Positions 46,431 through 57,660 of a stretch of DNA of 64,000 nucleotides are shown one piece after another. Under the pieces are notes generated by a model. It was not told where the DNA came from. It saw nothing but the letters and a program-made list of their open reading frames with translations, and searched no databases. The DNA comes from Athripsodes cinereus (Eukaryota > Arthropoda > Insecta > Trichoptera > Leptoceridae). The DNA is taken from positions 12,997,237 to 13,061,236 of the forward strand of contig OX388307.1 in assembly GCA_947579605.1 (NCBI GenBank), in the 5' to 3' direction. Within the stretch, counting starts at the first letter, position 1. Each line of letters starts with the position of its first letter. Made by a program: the position numbers and the translations under genes.

Positions 46431-48390
46431 ACGTTTGACAGTTCAGCATTGTTTTGTCGATTATACGGGTTTTTTGATACATTTTGTTCGAAGCGATTGA
46501 GATTTTTTTTTGACAGGTCTACCATGAAGTGATGATTTTACGAATACGTTTGACAGTTCAGCCTTGTTTTGTCGATTATATGGGTATTTGGATAGATTTT
46601 CACCGAAATGTTTATGTGAATATATTTGACAGGTCTTCCATGAAGTGATGATTTTATGAATACGTTTGACTGTTCAGCCTTGTTTTGTCGATTACATGGG
46701 TATTTTGATAGATTTTGATCGAAACGATTATGTGAATATTTTTGACAGGTCTACCATGAAGTGATGATTTTATTAATTCATTTGACTGTCCAGCCTTGTT
46801 TTGTCGATTTTATGGGTATTTGGATAGATTTTCACCGAAATATTTATGTGAATTTTTTTGACAGGTCGACCATGAAGTGATGATTTTATGAATTCGTTTG
46901 ACAGTTCAGCCTTGTTTTCTCGATTTTGTGGGTATTTTGAAACATTTTGTTCGAAACGATTGCGAATTTTTTGAAAAGTCTACCATTAAGTGATGATTTT
47001 TTGAATATGTTTGACAGTTTAGCCTTGTTTTGTCGATTATATGGGTTTTTTGATACATTTTGTTTGAAACGATTGAGATTTTTTTTTTGACAGGTCTACC
47101 ATGAAGTAATGATTTTACGAATACGTTTGACAATTCAGCCTAGTTTTATCGATTATAAGGGTATTTGGGTAGATTTTCACCGATATGTTGATGTGAATAT
47201 TTTTGACAGGTCTACCACGAAGTGATGATTTTATGAATACGTTTGACAGTTCAGCCTTGTTTAGTCGATTATGTGGGTATTTTGATACATTTTGTTTCGA
47301 AACGATTAAGAATTTTTTTTGATAGGTCTACCATGAAGTGATGATTTTATGAATACGTTTGACAGTTCAGCCGTGATTTGTCAATTATATAGGTTTTTGA
47401 TACATTTTGTTCGAAATGATTGATATATTTTTTTGACAGGTCTACCATGAAGTGATGATTATAGGAATACGTTTGACTGTTCAGCCTTGTTTTGTCAATT
47501 ATATGGGTATTTGGGTAGATTTTCACCGGAATGTTCATTTTAATTTTTTTGAAAGGTCTACCATGAAGTGATGATTTTATGAATACGTGTGACAGTTCAG
47601 CCGTGATTTGTCAATTATACAGGTTTTTGATACATTTTGACCGAAACGATTATGTGAATATTTTTGACAGGTCTACCATGAAGTGATGATTTTATTAATT
47701 CGTTTGACTGTCCAAGTGTCCAGCCTTGTTTTGTCGATCATATGGGTATTTGGATAAATTTTCACCGAAATATTTATGTGATTTTTTTTGACAGGTCTTC
47801 CATGAAGTGATGATTTTATGAATACGTTTGACAGTTCAGCCTTGTTTTGTCGATTATGTGGGTATTTTGATACATTTTCTTCGAAACGATTGAGAATTTT
47901 TTTGACAGGTCTAACATGATGTGATGATTTCATGAATACGTTTGACTGTTCAGCCTTGTTTTGTCGATTATATGGGTATTTTGATCGAAACGATTATGTG
48001 AATATTTTTGACAGGTCGACCATGAAGTGATGATTTTTTGAATATGTTTGACAGTTTAGCCTTGTTTTGTCGATTATAGGGGTATTTGGATAGATTATCA
48101 CCGAAATGTTAATGTGAATATATTTGACAGGTCTACCATGAAGTGATGATTTTACGAATACATTTGACAGTTCAGCCTTGATTTCTCGATTATACGGGTT
48201 TTTTGATACATATTGTTCGAAATGATTGATATTTTTTTTTACTGGTCTACCATGAAGTGATGATTATAGGAATACGTTTGACTGTTCAGCCTTGTTTTGT
48301 CAATTATAAGGGTATTTGGGTAGATTTTCGCCGGAAAGTTCATCTGAATTTTTTTGACAAGGCTACCACGAAGTGATGATTTTATGAAAA

Positions 48391-48421
48391 CGTTTTGTCA
48401 AACGTCTGAACTGTCGTTCAG
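48391..48421. repeat. Twin-hairpin monomer variant, copy 1
   Basis: The normal 'cgtttgacagttcagcc' joint is replaced by CGTTT-tgtc-AAACG-t-CTGAAC-tgtc-GTTCAG, two perfect adjacent hairpins with identical TGTC loops. Further copies at 52,189-52,219, 52,784-52,814 (one mismatch) and 53,842-53,872. Confidence 0.85.
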
Positions 48422-50945
48422 CCTTTTTTTTTCGATTATGTGGGAATCTTGATACATTTTGATCGAAACGTTTGAGATTTTTTTTAACAGGTCTACCATG
48501 AAGTGATGATTTTATGAATACGCTTGACAGTTCAGCCTTTGATTCGTCGAATATACGGGTTTTTTGATACATTTGAACGATATCAAACATCTGTGAATAT
48601 TGTTGACAGTTCTACCACGAAGTGATGATTTAATGAATACTTTTGGCAGTTCAGCCTTGTTTTGTCGATTATGTGGGTATTTCGATACATTTTCTTCGAA
48701 ACGATTGAGAATTTTTTTTGACAGGTCTACCATGAAGTGATGATTTTATGAATACGTTTGACAATTCAGCCTTGATTTCTCGATTATACGGGTTTTTTGA
48801 TACATATTGTTCGAAATGATTCATATTTTTTTTGACTGGTCTACCATGAAGTGATGATTATAGGAATACGTTTGACTGTTCAGCCTTGTTTTGTCAATTA
48901 TAAAGGTATTTGGGTAGATTTTCACCGGAAAGTTCATCTGAATTTTTTTACAGGTCTACCATGAAGTGATGAAAACGTTTGACAGTTCAGCCTTGTTTTG
49001 TCAATTATACGAGTTTTTTGATACATATTGTTCGAAACGATTGAGATTTCTTTTGTCAGATCTACCATGAAGTGATGATTTTTCGAATACGTTTGACAAT
49101 TCAGCCTTGTTTTGTCGATTATAAGGGTATTTGGGTAGATTTTCACCGATATGTTTATGTGAATATATTTGACAGGTCTACCACGAAGTGATGATTTTAT
49201 GAATACGTTTGACAGATCAGCCGTGATTTGTCGATTATACGGGTTTTTTGATACATTTTGTTCGAAATGATTCATATTTTTTTTGACAGGTCTACCATGA
49301 AGTGATGATTATAGGAATACGTTTGACTGTTCAGCCTTGTTTTGTCAATTATATGGGTATTTGGGTAGATTTTCACCGGAATGTTCATGTTAATTTTTTT
49401 GACAGGTCTACCACGAAGTGATGATTTTATGAATACGTTTGACAGTTCAGCCTTGTTTTGTCAATTATATGGGTATTTGGGTAGTTTTTCACCGGAATGT
49501 TCATTTTAATTTTTTTGACAGGTAGACCTTGAAGTGATGATTTTATGAAAACGTTTGACAGTTCAGCCTTGTTTTGTCGATTATATGGGTTTTTTGATAC
49601 ATTTTGTTCAAAGCGATTAAGATTTTTTTTTGACAGGTCTACCATGAAGTGATGATTTTACGAATACGTTTGATAGTTCAGCCTTGTTTTGTCGATTTTG
49701 TGGGTATTTTTATACATTTCGTACGAAACGATTGCGATTTTTTTTGACAAGTCTACCATGAAGTGATGATTTTTTGAATATGTTTGACAGTTCAGCCTTG
49801 TTTTGTCGATTATACGGGTTTTTTGATACATTTTGTTTGAAACGATTGAGATTTTTTTTTTGACAGGTCTACCATGAAGTGATGATTTTTTGAATATGTT
49901 TGACAGTTCTGCCTTGTTTTGTCGATTATACGGGGTTTTTGATACATTTTGTTTGAATCGATTGAGATTTTTTTTTTGACAGGTCTACCATGAAGTGATG
50001 ATTTTTTGAATATGTTTGACAGTTCAGCCTTGTTTTGTAGATTATACGGGTTTTTTGATACATTTTGTTTGAAACGATTGAGATTTTTTTTGACAGGTCT
50101 ACCCTGAAGTGATGATTTTACGAATACGTTTGACAGTTCAGCCTTGATTTCTCGATTATACGGGTTTTTTGATACATATTGTTCGAAATGATTGATATTT
50201 TTTTTTACTGGTCTACCATGAAGTGATGATTATAGGAATACGTTTGACTGTTCAGCCTTGATTTGTCAATTATAAGGGTATTTGGGCAGATTTTCACCGG
50301 AAAGTTCATCTGAATTTTTTTGACAAGGCTACCTCTAAGTGATGATTTTATGAATACGGTTGACAGTTCAGCCTAGTTTTATCGATTATAAGGATATTGG
50401 GGTAGATTTTCACCGATATGTTGATGTGAATATTTTTGACAGGTCTACCACGAAGTGATGATTTTGACTGTTCAGCTTTGTTTCATCGATTATACGGGTT
50501 TTTTTATACATTTCGTTCGAAACGATTGATATTTTTTTTGACAGGTCTACCATGAAGTGATGAATTTACAAATACTTTTGACAATTCAGCCTTGTTTTGT
50601 CGCTTATAAGGGTATTTGGGTAGATTTTCACCGATATGTTTATGTGAATATATTTGACAGGTCTACCACGATGTGATGATTTTATGAATACGTTTGACAG
50701 TTCAGCCCCAATTTGTCGATTATACGGGTTTTTTGATACATTTTGTTCGAAATGATTGATATATTTTTTTTTGACAGGTCTACCATGAAGTGATGATTAT
50801 AGGAATACGTTTGACTGTTCAGCCATGTTTTGTCAATTATATGGGTATTTGGGTAGATTTTCACCGGAATATTCATGTTAATTTTTTTGACAGGTGACAT
50901 GAAGTGATGATTTTATGAATACGTTTGACAGTTCAGCCTTGTTTT

Positions 50946-51011
50946 GTCAATTATATTAATAATAATAGTCAATTATATTAATAATAATAGTCAATTATAT
51001 TAAATATAATA
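50946..51011. repeat. 22-bp triplication at the SINE insertion point
   Basis: 'gtcaattatattaataataa' plus 'ta' repeats three times (starts 50,946, 50,968 and 50,990). Its first ten bases are satellite sequence, so it arose inside a monomer at the 5' junction of the SINE. Confidence 0.85.
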
Positions 51012-51013
51012 AA

Positions 51014-51196
51014 GTTCGTCGGTAGCCTGGAGGAAGAGTCTCGGCATTATGAACATGAGGTCCGGGGTTCGATCCCATATGCCGGCAAACTCCCCTGTTG
51101 TGTCGTGAACGACACAAGCTTCTTACTGTAAAAGGTGTATAAGGTTGTATTTGGGTTTATAACAAAACCCAGATATATCTTTTAAAAAAAAAAAAA
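51014..51196 (+). mobile_element. tRNA-derived SINE inserted in the satellite
   Basis: The tRNA-like head has an A box (TAGCCTGGAGG, 51,023-51,033) and a B box (GGTTCGATCCC, 51,066-51,076) at the spacing of a pol III internal promoter. The tRNA-unrelated body contains a GTCGT-gaac-ACGAC hairpin (51,102-51,115) and a TTGGGTTTataacAAAACCCA hairpin (51,151-51,171), then a poly(A) tail (51,184-51,196). The interrupted monomer resumes at 51,197. Partial copies lie at 2.4, 6.24, 12.9 and 18.4 kb. Role: parasitic; it needs a partner non-LTR element's RT, and which one is unknown. Confidence 0.9.
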
Positions 51197-52139
51197 TATG
51201 GGTATTTGGGTAGATTTTCACCGGAATGTTCATTTTAATTTTTTTGACAGGTAGACCTTGAAGTGATGATTTTATGAATACGTTTGACAGTTCAGCCTTG
51301 TTTTGTCGATTAAACGGGTTTTTTGATACATTTTGTTCGAAGCGATTGAGATTTTTTTTGACAGGTCTGCCATGAAGTGATAATTTTACGAATACGTATG
51401 ACAGTTCAGCCTTGTTTTGTCGATTTTGTGGGTATTTTGATACATTTTGTACGAAACGATTGCGATTTTTTTTGACAAGTCTACCTTGAAGTGATGATTT
51501 TTTGAATATGTTTGACAGTTCAGCCTTGTTTTGACGATTATACGGGTTTTTTGATACATTTTGTTTGAAACGATTGAGATTTTTTTTTTGACAGGTCTAC
51601 CATGAAGTGATGATTTTACGAATACGTTTGACAGTTCAGCCTTGATTTCTCGATTATACGGGTTTTTTGATACATATCGTTCGAAATGATTGATATTTTT
51701 TTTACTGGTCTACCATGAAGTGATGATTATAGGAATACGTTTGACTGTTCAGCCTTGTTTTGTCAATTATAAGGGTATTTGGGCAGATTTTCGCCGGAAA
51801 GTTCATCTGAATTTTTCTGACAAGGCTACCTCGAAGTGATGATTTTATGAATACGGTTGACAGTTCAGCCTAGTTTTATCGATTATAAGGATATTTGGGT
51901 AGATTTTCACCGATATGTTGATGTGAATATTTTTGACAGGTCTACCACGAAGTGATGATTTTGACTGTTCAGCCTTGTTTCATCGATTATACGGGTTTTT
52001 TGATACATTTTGTTCGAAACGATTGATATTTTTTTTTGACAGGTCTACCATGAAGTGATGAATTTACAAATACTTTTGACAATTCAGCCTTGTTTTGTCG
52101 CTTATAAGGGTATTTGGGTAGATTTTCACCGCAATTTTA

Positions 52140-53330
52140 ATGTCAATATTTTTGACTGGTCGACCACGAAGTGATGATTTTATGAAAACGTTTTGTCAAA
52201 CGTCTGAACTGTCGTTCAGCCTTGTTTTTTCGATTATGTGGGAATCTTGATACATTTTGATCGAAACGTTTGAGATTTTTTTTAACAGGTCTACCATGAA
52301 GTGATGATTTTATGAATACGCTTGACAGTTCAGCCTTTGATTTGTCGAATATACGGGGTTTTTGATACATTTGAACGATATCAAACATCTGTGAATATTG
52401 TTGACAGGTCTACCACGAAGTGATGATTTAATGAATACGTTTGGCAGTTCAGCCTTGTTTTGTCGATTATGTGGGTATTTCGATACATTTTCTTCGAAAC
52501 GATTGAGAAATTTCTTTGACAGGTCTATCATGAAGTGATGATTTTATGAATACGTTTGACAGTTCAGCCTTGATTTCTCGATTATCCGGGTTTTTTGATA
52601 CATATTGTTCGAAATCATTGATATTTTTTTTTGACAGGTCTACCATGAAGTGATGAATTTACAAATACTTTTGACAATTCAGCCTTGTTTTGTCGCTTAT
52701 AAGGGTATTTGGGTAGATTTTCACCGCAATGTTTATGTCAATATTTTTGACAGGTCTACCACGAAGTGATGATTTTATGAAAATGTTTAGTCAAACGTCT
52801 GAACTGTCGTTCAGCTCTGTTTTTTCGATTATGTGGGAATCTTGATACATTTTGATCGAAACGTTTGAGATTTTTTTAACAGGTCTACCATGAAGTGATG
52901 ATTTTATGAATACGCTTGACAGTTTAGCCTTTGATTTGTCGAATATACGGGTTTTTTGATACATTTGAACGATATCAAACATCTGTGAATATTGTTGACA
53001 GGTCTACCACGATGTGATGATTTAATGAATACGTTTGGCAGTTCAGCCTTGTTTTGTCGATTATGTGGGTATTTCGATACATTTTCTTCGAAACGATTGA
53101 GAAATTTTTTTGACAGGTCTACCATGAAGTGATGATTTTATGAATACGTTTGACAGTTCAGCCTTGATTTCTCGATTATACGGGTTTTTTGATACATATT
53201 GTTCGAAATGATTCATATTTTTTTTGGCTGGTCTACCATGAAGTGATGATTATAGGAATACGTTTGACTGTTCAGCCTTGTTTTGTCAATTATAAGGGAA
53301 TTTGGGTAGATTTTCACCGGAAAGTTCATC
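52140..53330. repeat. 594-bp higher-order duplication
   Basis: The block with the twin-hairpin monomer and its neighbours at about 52,140-52,733 is repeated about 594 bp downstream (five monomers). A related block lies about 3.8 kb upstream near 48,360-48,730. Differences are scattered single bases. Confidence 0.75.
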
Positions 53331-54592
53331 AGAATTTTTTTACAGGTCTACCATGAAGTGATGATTTTATGAATACGTTTGACAGTTCTGCCTTGTTTTG
53401 TCGATTATACGAGTTTTTTGATACATATTGTTCGAAACGATTGAGATTTTTTTTTGTCAGATCTACCATGAAGTGATGATTTTTCGAATACGTTTGACAA
53501 TTCAGCCTTGTTTTGTCGATTATAAGGGTATTTGGGTAGATTTTCACCGATATGTTTATGTGAATATATTTGACAGGTCTACCAAGAAGTGATGATTTTA
53601 TGAATACGTTTGACAGTTCAGCCGTGATTTGTCGATTATACGGGTTTTTTGATACATTTTGTTCGAAATGATTGATATATTTTTTTTGACAGGTCTACCA
53701 TGAAGTGATGATTTTACGAATACGTTTGACAATTCAGCCTTGATTTGTCGATTATGTGGGTTTTTTGATACATTTTGATCAATTTCAAACATCTGTGAAT
53801 ATTTTTGACAGGTCTACCACGAAGTGATGATTTTATGAAAACGTTTTGTCAAACGTCTGAACTGTCGTTCAGCCTTGTTTTTTGGATTATGTGGGAATCT
53901 TGATACATTTTGATCGAAACGTTTGAGATTTTTTTTAACAGGTCTACCATGAAGTGATGATTTTATGAATACGCTTAACAGTTCAGCCTTGATTTGTCGA
54001 ATATGCGGGTTTTTTGATGCATTTGAACGATATCAAACATTATGTGGGTTTGTGAATATTGTTGACAGGTCTACCACGAAGTGATGATTTAATGAATACG
54101 TTTGACAGTTCAGCCTTGTTTTGTTGATTATGTGGGTATTTCGATACATTTTCTTCGAAACGATTGAGAATTTTTTTTGACAGGTCTACCATGAAGTGAT
54201 GATTTTATGAATACGTTTGACAGTTCAGCCTTGATTTCTCGATTATACGGGTTTTTTGATACATATTGTTCGAAATGATTCATATTTTTTTTGACTGGTC
54301 TACCATGAAGTGATGATTATAGGAATACGTTTGACTGTTCAGCCTTGTTTTGTCAATTATAAGGGTATTTGGGTAAATTTTCACCGGTAAGTTCATCTGA
54401 ATTTTTTTACAGGTCTACCATGAAGTGATGATTTTATGAATACGTTTGACAGTTCAGAATTGTTTTGTTGATTATACGGGTTTTTTGATACTTTTTGTTC
54501 GAAACGATTGAGTTTTTTTTTGACAGGTCTATCATGAAGTGATGATTTTACGAATACGTTTGACAATTCAGCCTTGTTTTGTCAATTATATG

Positions 54593-55872
54593 TGGCTAAT
54601 TCCTTTTCGAAACAACCAGACCATGTTGCTCAATGTCTTAGATTTTTTTTATACTTTGCCTGTTGATTGTCTATGTTGAGACTTTCAAACAAGTATTATT
54701 TTATTTTTACTCTCGAAGTTTTTTTGTGGCCGCCTATTTTGTAACGTGCCGTGGATGATTTTTAATGAAAATAGATCTTTAGAAAAATTATTGTATCTTT
54801 TTTATTTATTACCATATCGAGATATTTAAAAAAAATATATTATCATTACAAAATTTTCTAGTTTAAAAAATATTTTTGGTCATCGGTATCTATCGATAAA
54901 ATTACTAAATTTTGCTTCAAATTTACAATTCTAAAATTGAAAATTTCTCATTTCCGCATCATTATTTCAGAATGAAAACAACAAATAATATCATCATTGA
55001 TATTTTTTATTTACAGAGATATTTTATGTCCATATCCTCAGAAGCAATGCAGATGAATTTAAGAAAGTCCTTCTTTTTCTATAACTAGTCGAACTGTGAT
55101 ATGTGAAATGTGAAAAAATGCAGATTTTGAAACCAAATATCTGAAAAGGGACTAAATATTTTCTTTTAAAAACTTTATTAAACATTAATCGTATTCTTGT
55201 TGATAAGTGGCATGAATTATATAAGTGATATCGGAGCGGTTTTTGGGATATAGAGTTTTTGCGCGTGCTGTTTTTGTAAAAAGAAATCAATACAAAATTC
55301 GTAATATTTTTTTGTTTGTAACCGTAGCGAAATAATTTAAAAAAACATTATATTGAGTAATAATGAGACTATATTTTGGTATATGTTGATATTCTATTAT
55401 ATATTTTAATAAGTACCGAAAATTCATCTCATAGTCATTATATTTTTTATGAAAAATTGTGATTTTTACACGAAATTTTTAAATATAAAAAAGTAAGAAA
55501 CACCATTGATTTTTTTTCTCTGAATAAATACTTAAAAGTACTCTCAGATATAGAAATATGGAATGTCCAAAAGTAACGCTAATTGTTTTATAATTAAAAT
55601 AATGACACCCCTTCGACTCAAAAATCCGTATTTAAAGACTATATATCTATAAACCAGTTATTTTTTTTTCATGATAATTTGAAAATAGCATGACCTTATT
55701 ACAGTTAATAAACCACAAAAATTATTTTTATGTAGTCCTCGTTGTTTTTAAAATATGATGTTTTGAAATTTCCATACAAAATACAAGCCCAGTATGGCTC
55801 ACATTTCCCCTATAGTGCCTATTCATTTTGTATGAAAAATTCAAAACACCATAATTTTTAAACCACTTGGAC
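54593..55872 (+). repeat. Left arm of a large inverted repeat (foldback-like)
   Basis: About 1.28 kb of non-satellite, non-coding AT-rich DNA between the two satellite blocks. Its reverse complement is found at 61,530-60,260 and 57,655-57,431. Anchors shared by both arms include 'ttttttttatactttgcctg', 'gagactttcaaacaagtat', 'aaaccaaatatctgaaaagg', 'gtgatatcggagcggttttt', 'ttgtttgtaaccgtagcgaa' and 'aaaataatgacacccctt'. By eye identity is about 85-90%. The innermost ~140 bp form a palindromic MITE-like module. Confidence 0.9.
55732..55872. repeat. Palindromic MITE-like module at the inner end of the left arm
   Basis: GTAGTCC..GTTGTTTTTAAAATATGATG (55,732 onward) is complementary to the end 'ccataatttttaaaccactt' plus 'ggac' (55,850-55,872). 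Inner arms CCATACAAAAT and ATTTTGTATG also pair. The same module, inverted, is at 57,433-57,551 ('aaaaaccacttggactac' end). Confidence 0.8.
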
Positions 55873-57424
55873 TATTTTGTGGGTATTTTGATACATTTTG
55901 TTCGAAACGATTGCGATTTTTTTTTGACAAATCTACCATGAAGTGATGATTTTTTGAATATGTTTGACAGTTCAGTCTTGTTTAGTTGATTATATGGGTA
56001 TTTGGATAGATTTTCACCGAAATGATTATGTGAATATTTTTGACAGGTCTAGTGCCTGGTCTACTATGAAGCGATGATTTTATGAATACGTTTAACAGTT
56101 CAGCCTTGTTTTGTCGATTATATGGGTATTTTGATAGATTTTTATCGAAACGATTATGTGAATATTTTTGATAAGTCTACCATGAAGTGATGACTTTTTG
56201 AATATGTTTGACAGTTCAGCCTTGTTTTGTCGATTATACGGGTTTTTTTAAACATTTTGATCGAAACGTTTGAGATTTTTTTTTACAGGTCTACCACGAA
56301 GTGTTGATTTTATGATTACGTTTGACAGTTCAGCCTTGTCATGTCGATTTTGTGGGTATTTTGATACATTTTGTTCGAGACGATTGCGATTTTTTTTTAC
56401 AAGTCTACCATGAAGTGATGATTAATTGAATATGTTTGACAGTTCAGCCTTGTTTAGTCAATTATATGGGTATTTGGATAGATTTTCACCGAAATGATTA
56501 TGTGAATATTTTTGACAGGTCTACTATGAAGTGATGATTATATGAATACGTTTGACTGTTAAGCCTTGTTTTGTCAATTATATGGGTATTTGGGTCGATT
56601 TTAACCGAAAAGTTTATTTAAATTTTTTGAAAAATTTATGTGTTAAAGTTTATTTAGAAGTGATGAATATTTTGAATATGTTTGACAGTTCAGCCTTGTT
56701 TTGTCGATTATATGGGTATATTGATAGATTTTCACCGAAATGTTTATGTGAATTTTTTGACAGGTCTTCCATGAAGTGATGATTTTATGAATACGTTTGA
56801 CAGTTCAGCTTTGTTTTGTCGATTATGTGGGTATTTTGATACATTTTGGTCGAAACGATTGAGATTTTTTTTTGACAGGTCTACCATGAAGTGATGATTA
56901 TATGAATACGTTTGACTGTTAAGCCTTGTTTTGTCAATTATATGGGTATTTGGGTCGATTTTAACCGAAAAGTTTATGTGATTTTTTTTGACAAGTCTAC
57001 CATGAAGTGATGTTTTCATGAATAATTTTGACTGTTCAGCCTTGTTTTGTCGATTAATTGGGTTTTTTGATACATTTTGTTCGAAACGATTGATTTTTTT
57101 TTGACAGGTCTACCATGAAGTGATGATTTTATGAATACGTTTGACTGTTCAGCCTTGTTTTGTTGATTATATGGGTATTTGGGTTGATTTTCACCGGAAT
57201 TTTTATGTGATATTTTTTGACAGGTCCACCATGAAGTGATGATTTTATGAATACGTTTGACTGGTCAGCCTTGTTTTGTCGATTTTAGGTTTTTTTTGAT
57301 ACATTTTGTTCGAAACGATTGAGATTTTTTTTTGACAGGTCTACCATGAAGGAATGTTTTTATGAATACGTTTGACAGTTCAGCCTTGTTTTGTCGATCA
57401 TATGGGTTTTTTGATACATTTTGA
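55873..57424. repeat. Second satellite block, about 13 monomers, between the inverted arms
   Basis: Same ~116-bp monomer and same orientation as the main array (for example 'gacaggtctaccatgaagtg' at 57,101). It starts mid-monomer at 'tattttgtgggtattttgat' and ends mid-monomer at 'gggttttttgatacattttg'. A 10-12 bp internal duplication (ggtcta.tgcctggtcta) occurs near 56,046. Some monomers are diverged (56,580-56,690). Confidence 0.95.
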
Positions 57425-57430
57425 TTTGTG

Positions 57431-57655
57431 TTGTGTTTTTAAAATTCCATACAAAATGAATAGGCAGTATAGGGGAAACGTTAGCCGTACTGGTCTTAAA
57501 TTTTGTATGGAAATTTTCAAAACATCATATTTTAAAAACCACTTGGACTACTTAAATTTTTTTTTGTGGTTTATTAACTGTAATAAGTCAATGCTATTTT
57601 CAAATTTTCATGAAAAAAAGATTAACCGGTTTTTAGATATACAGTCTTAAAATAT
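57431..57655 (-). repeat. Right arm of the inverted repeat, inner part
   Basis: Reverse complement of about 55,630-55,860 in the left arm ('ttattaactgtaataagtc', 'gaaaaaaagattaaccggtt', 'agatatacagtcttaaaata'). It breaks at GGATT (57,656-57,660), where a 2.6-kb segment is inserted. The 92-codon + frame 57,372-57,650 crosses the satellite junction and is spurious. Confidence 0.88.
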
Positions 57656-57660
57656 GGATT

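Larger units (their letters stand above)
39708..54592. repeat. Main satellite array, ~116-bp monomer, about 128 copies
   Basis: Tandem units near 116 bp (range about 108-120), all in one orientation. Landmarks in order: 'gttcagccttgttttgtcga', 'gggtatttgg/gggttttttg', 'attttcaccg' or 'acattttgttcg', a T-tract, 'gacaggtctaccatgaagtg', 'atgattttatgaatacg', 'tttgaca'. Two main subtypes alternate irregularly: A with TTTTCACCGAAATG and B with TTTTGTTCGAAACGATTGAG. The first ~430 bp (39,708-40,140) hold divergent monomers; the interior is more uniform and shows higher-order duplications. Many minus frames of 60-139 codons arise because the unit has few stops; they are not genes. Confidence 0.97.

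Noticed and set aside
39708..54592. CRISPR-like or other repeat-spacer array
   Set aside because: The whole ~116-bp unit is repeated with no unique spacers, and the context is eukaryotic.
39708..54592. CENP-B box in the satellite, implying a centromere
   Set aside because: The nearest match, TTCGAAACGATTG, lacks the essential CGGG half, so no centromere claim is made.
40419..57019. Dozens of minus-strand frames of 60-139 codons with related peptides, as a tandem gene family
   Set aside because: They are all read from the same satellite monomer. Starts fall at the recurrent ATGGTAGACCTGTC, the 116-bp period shifts frame, and frames end at random.
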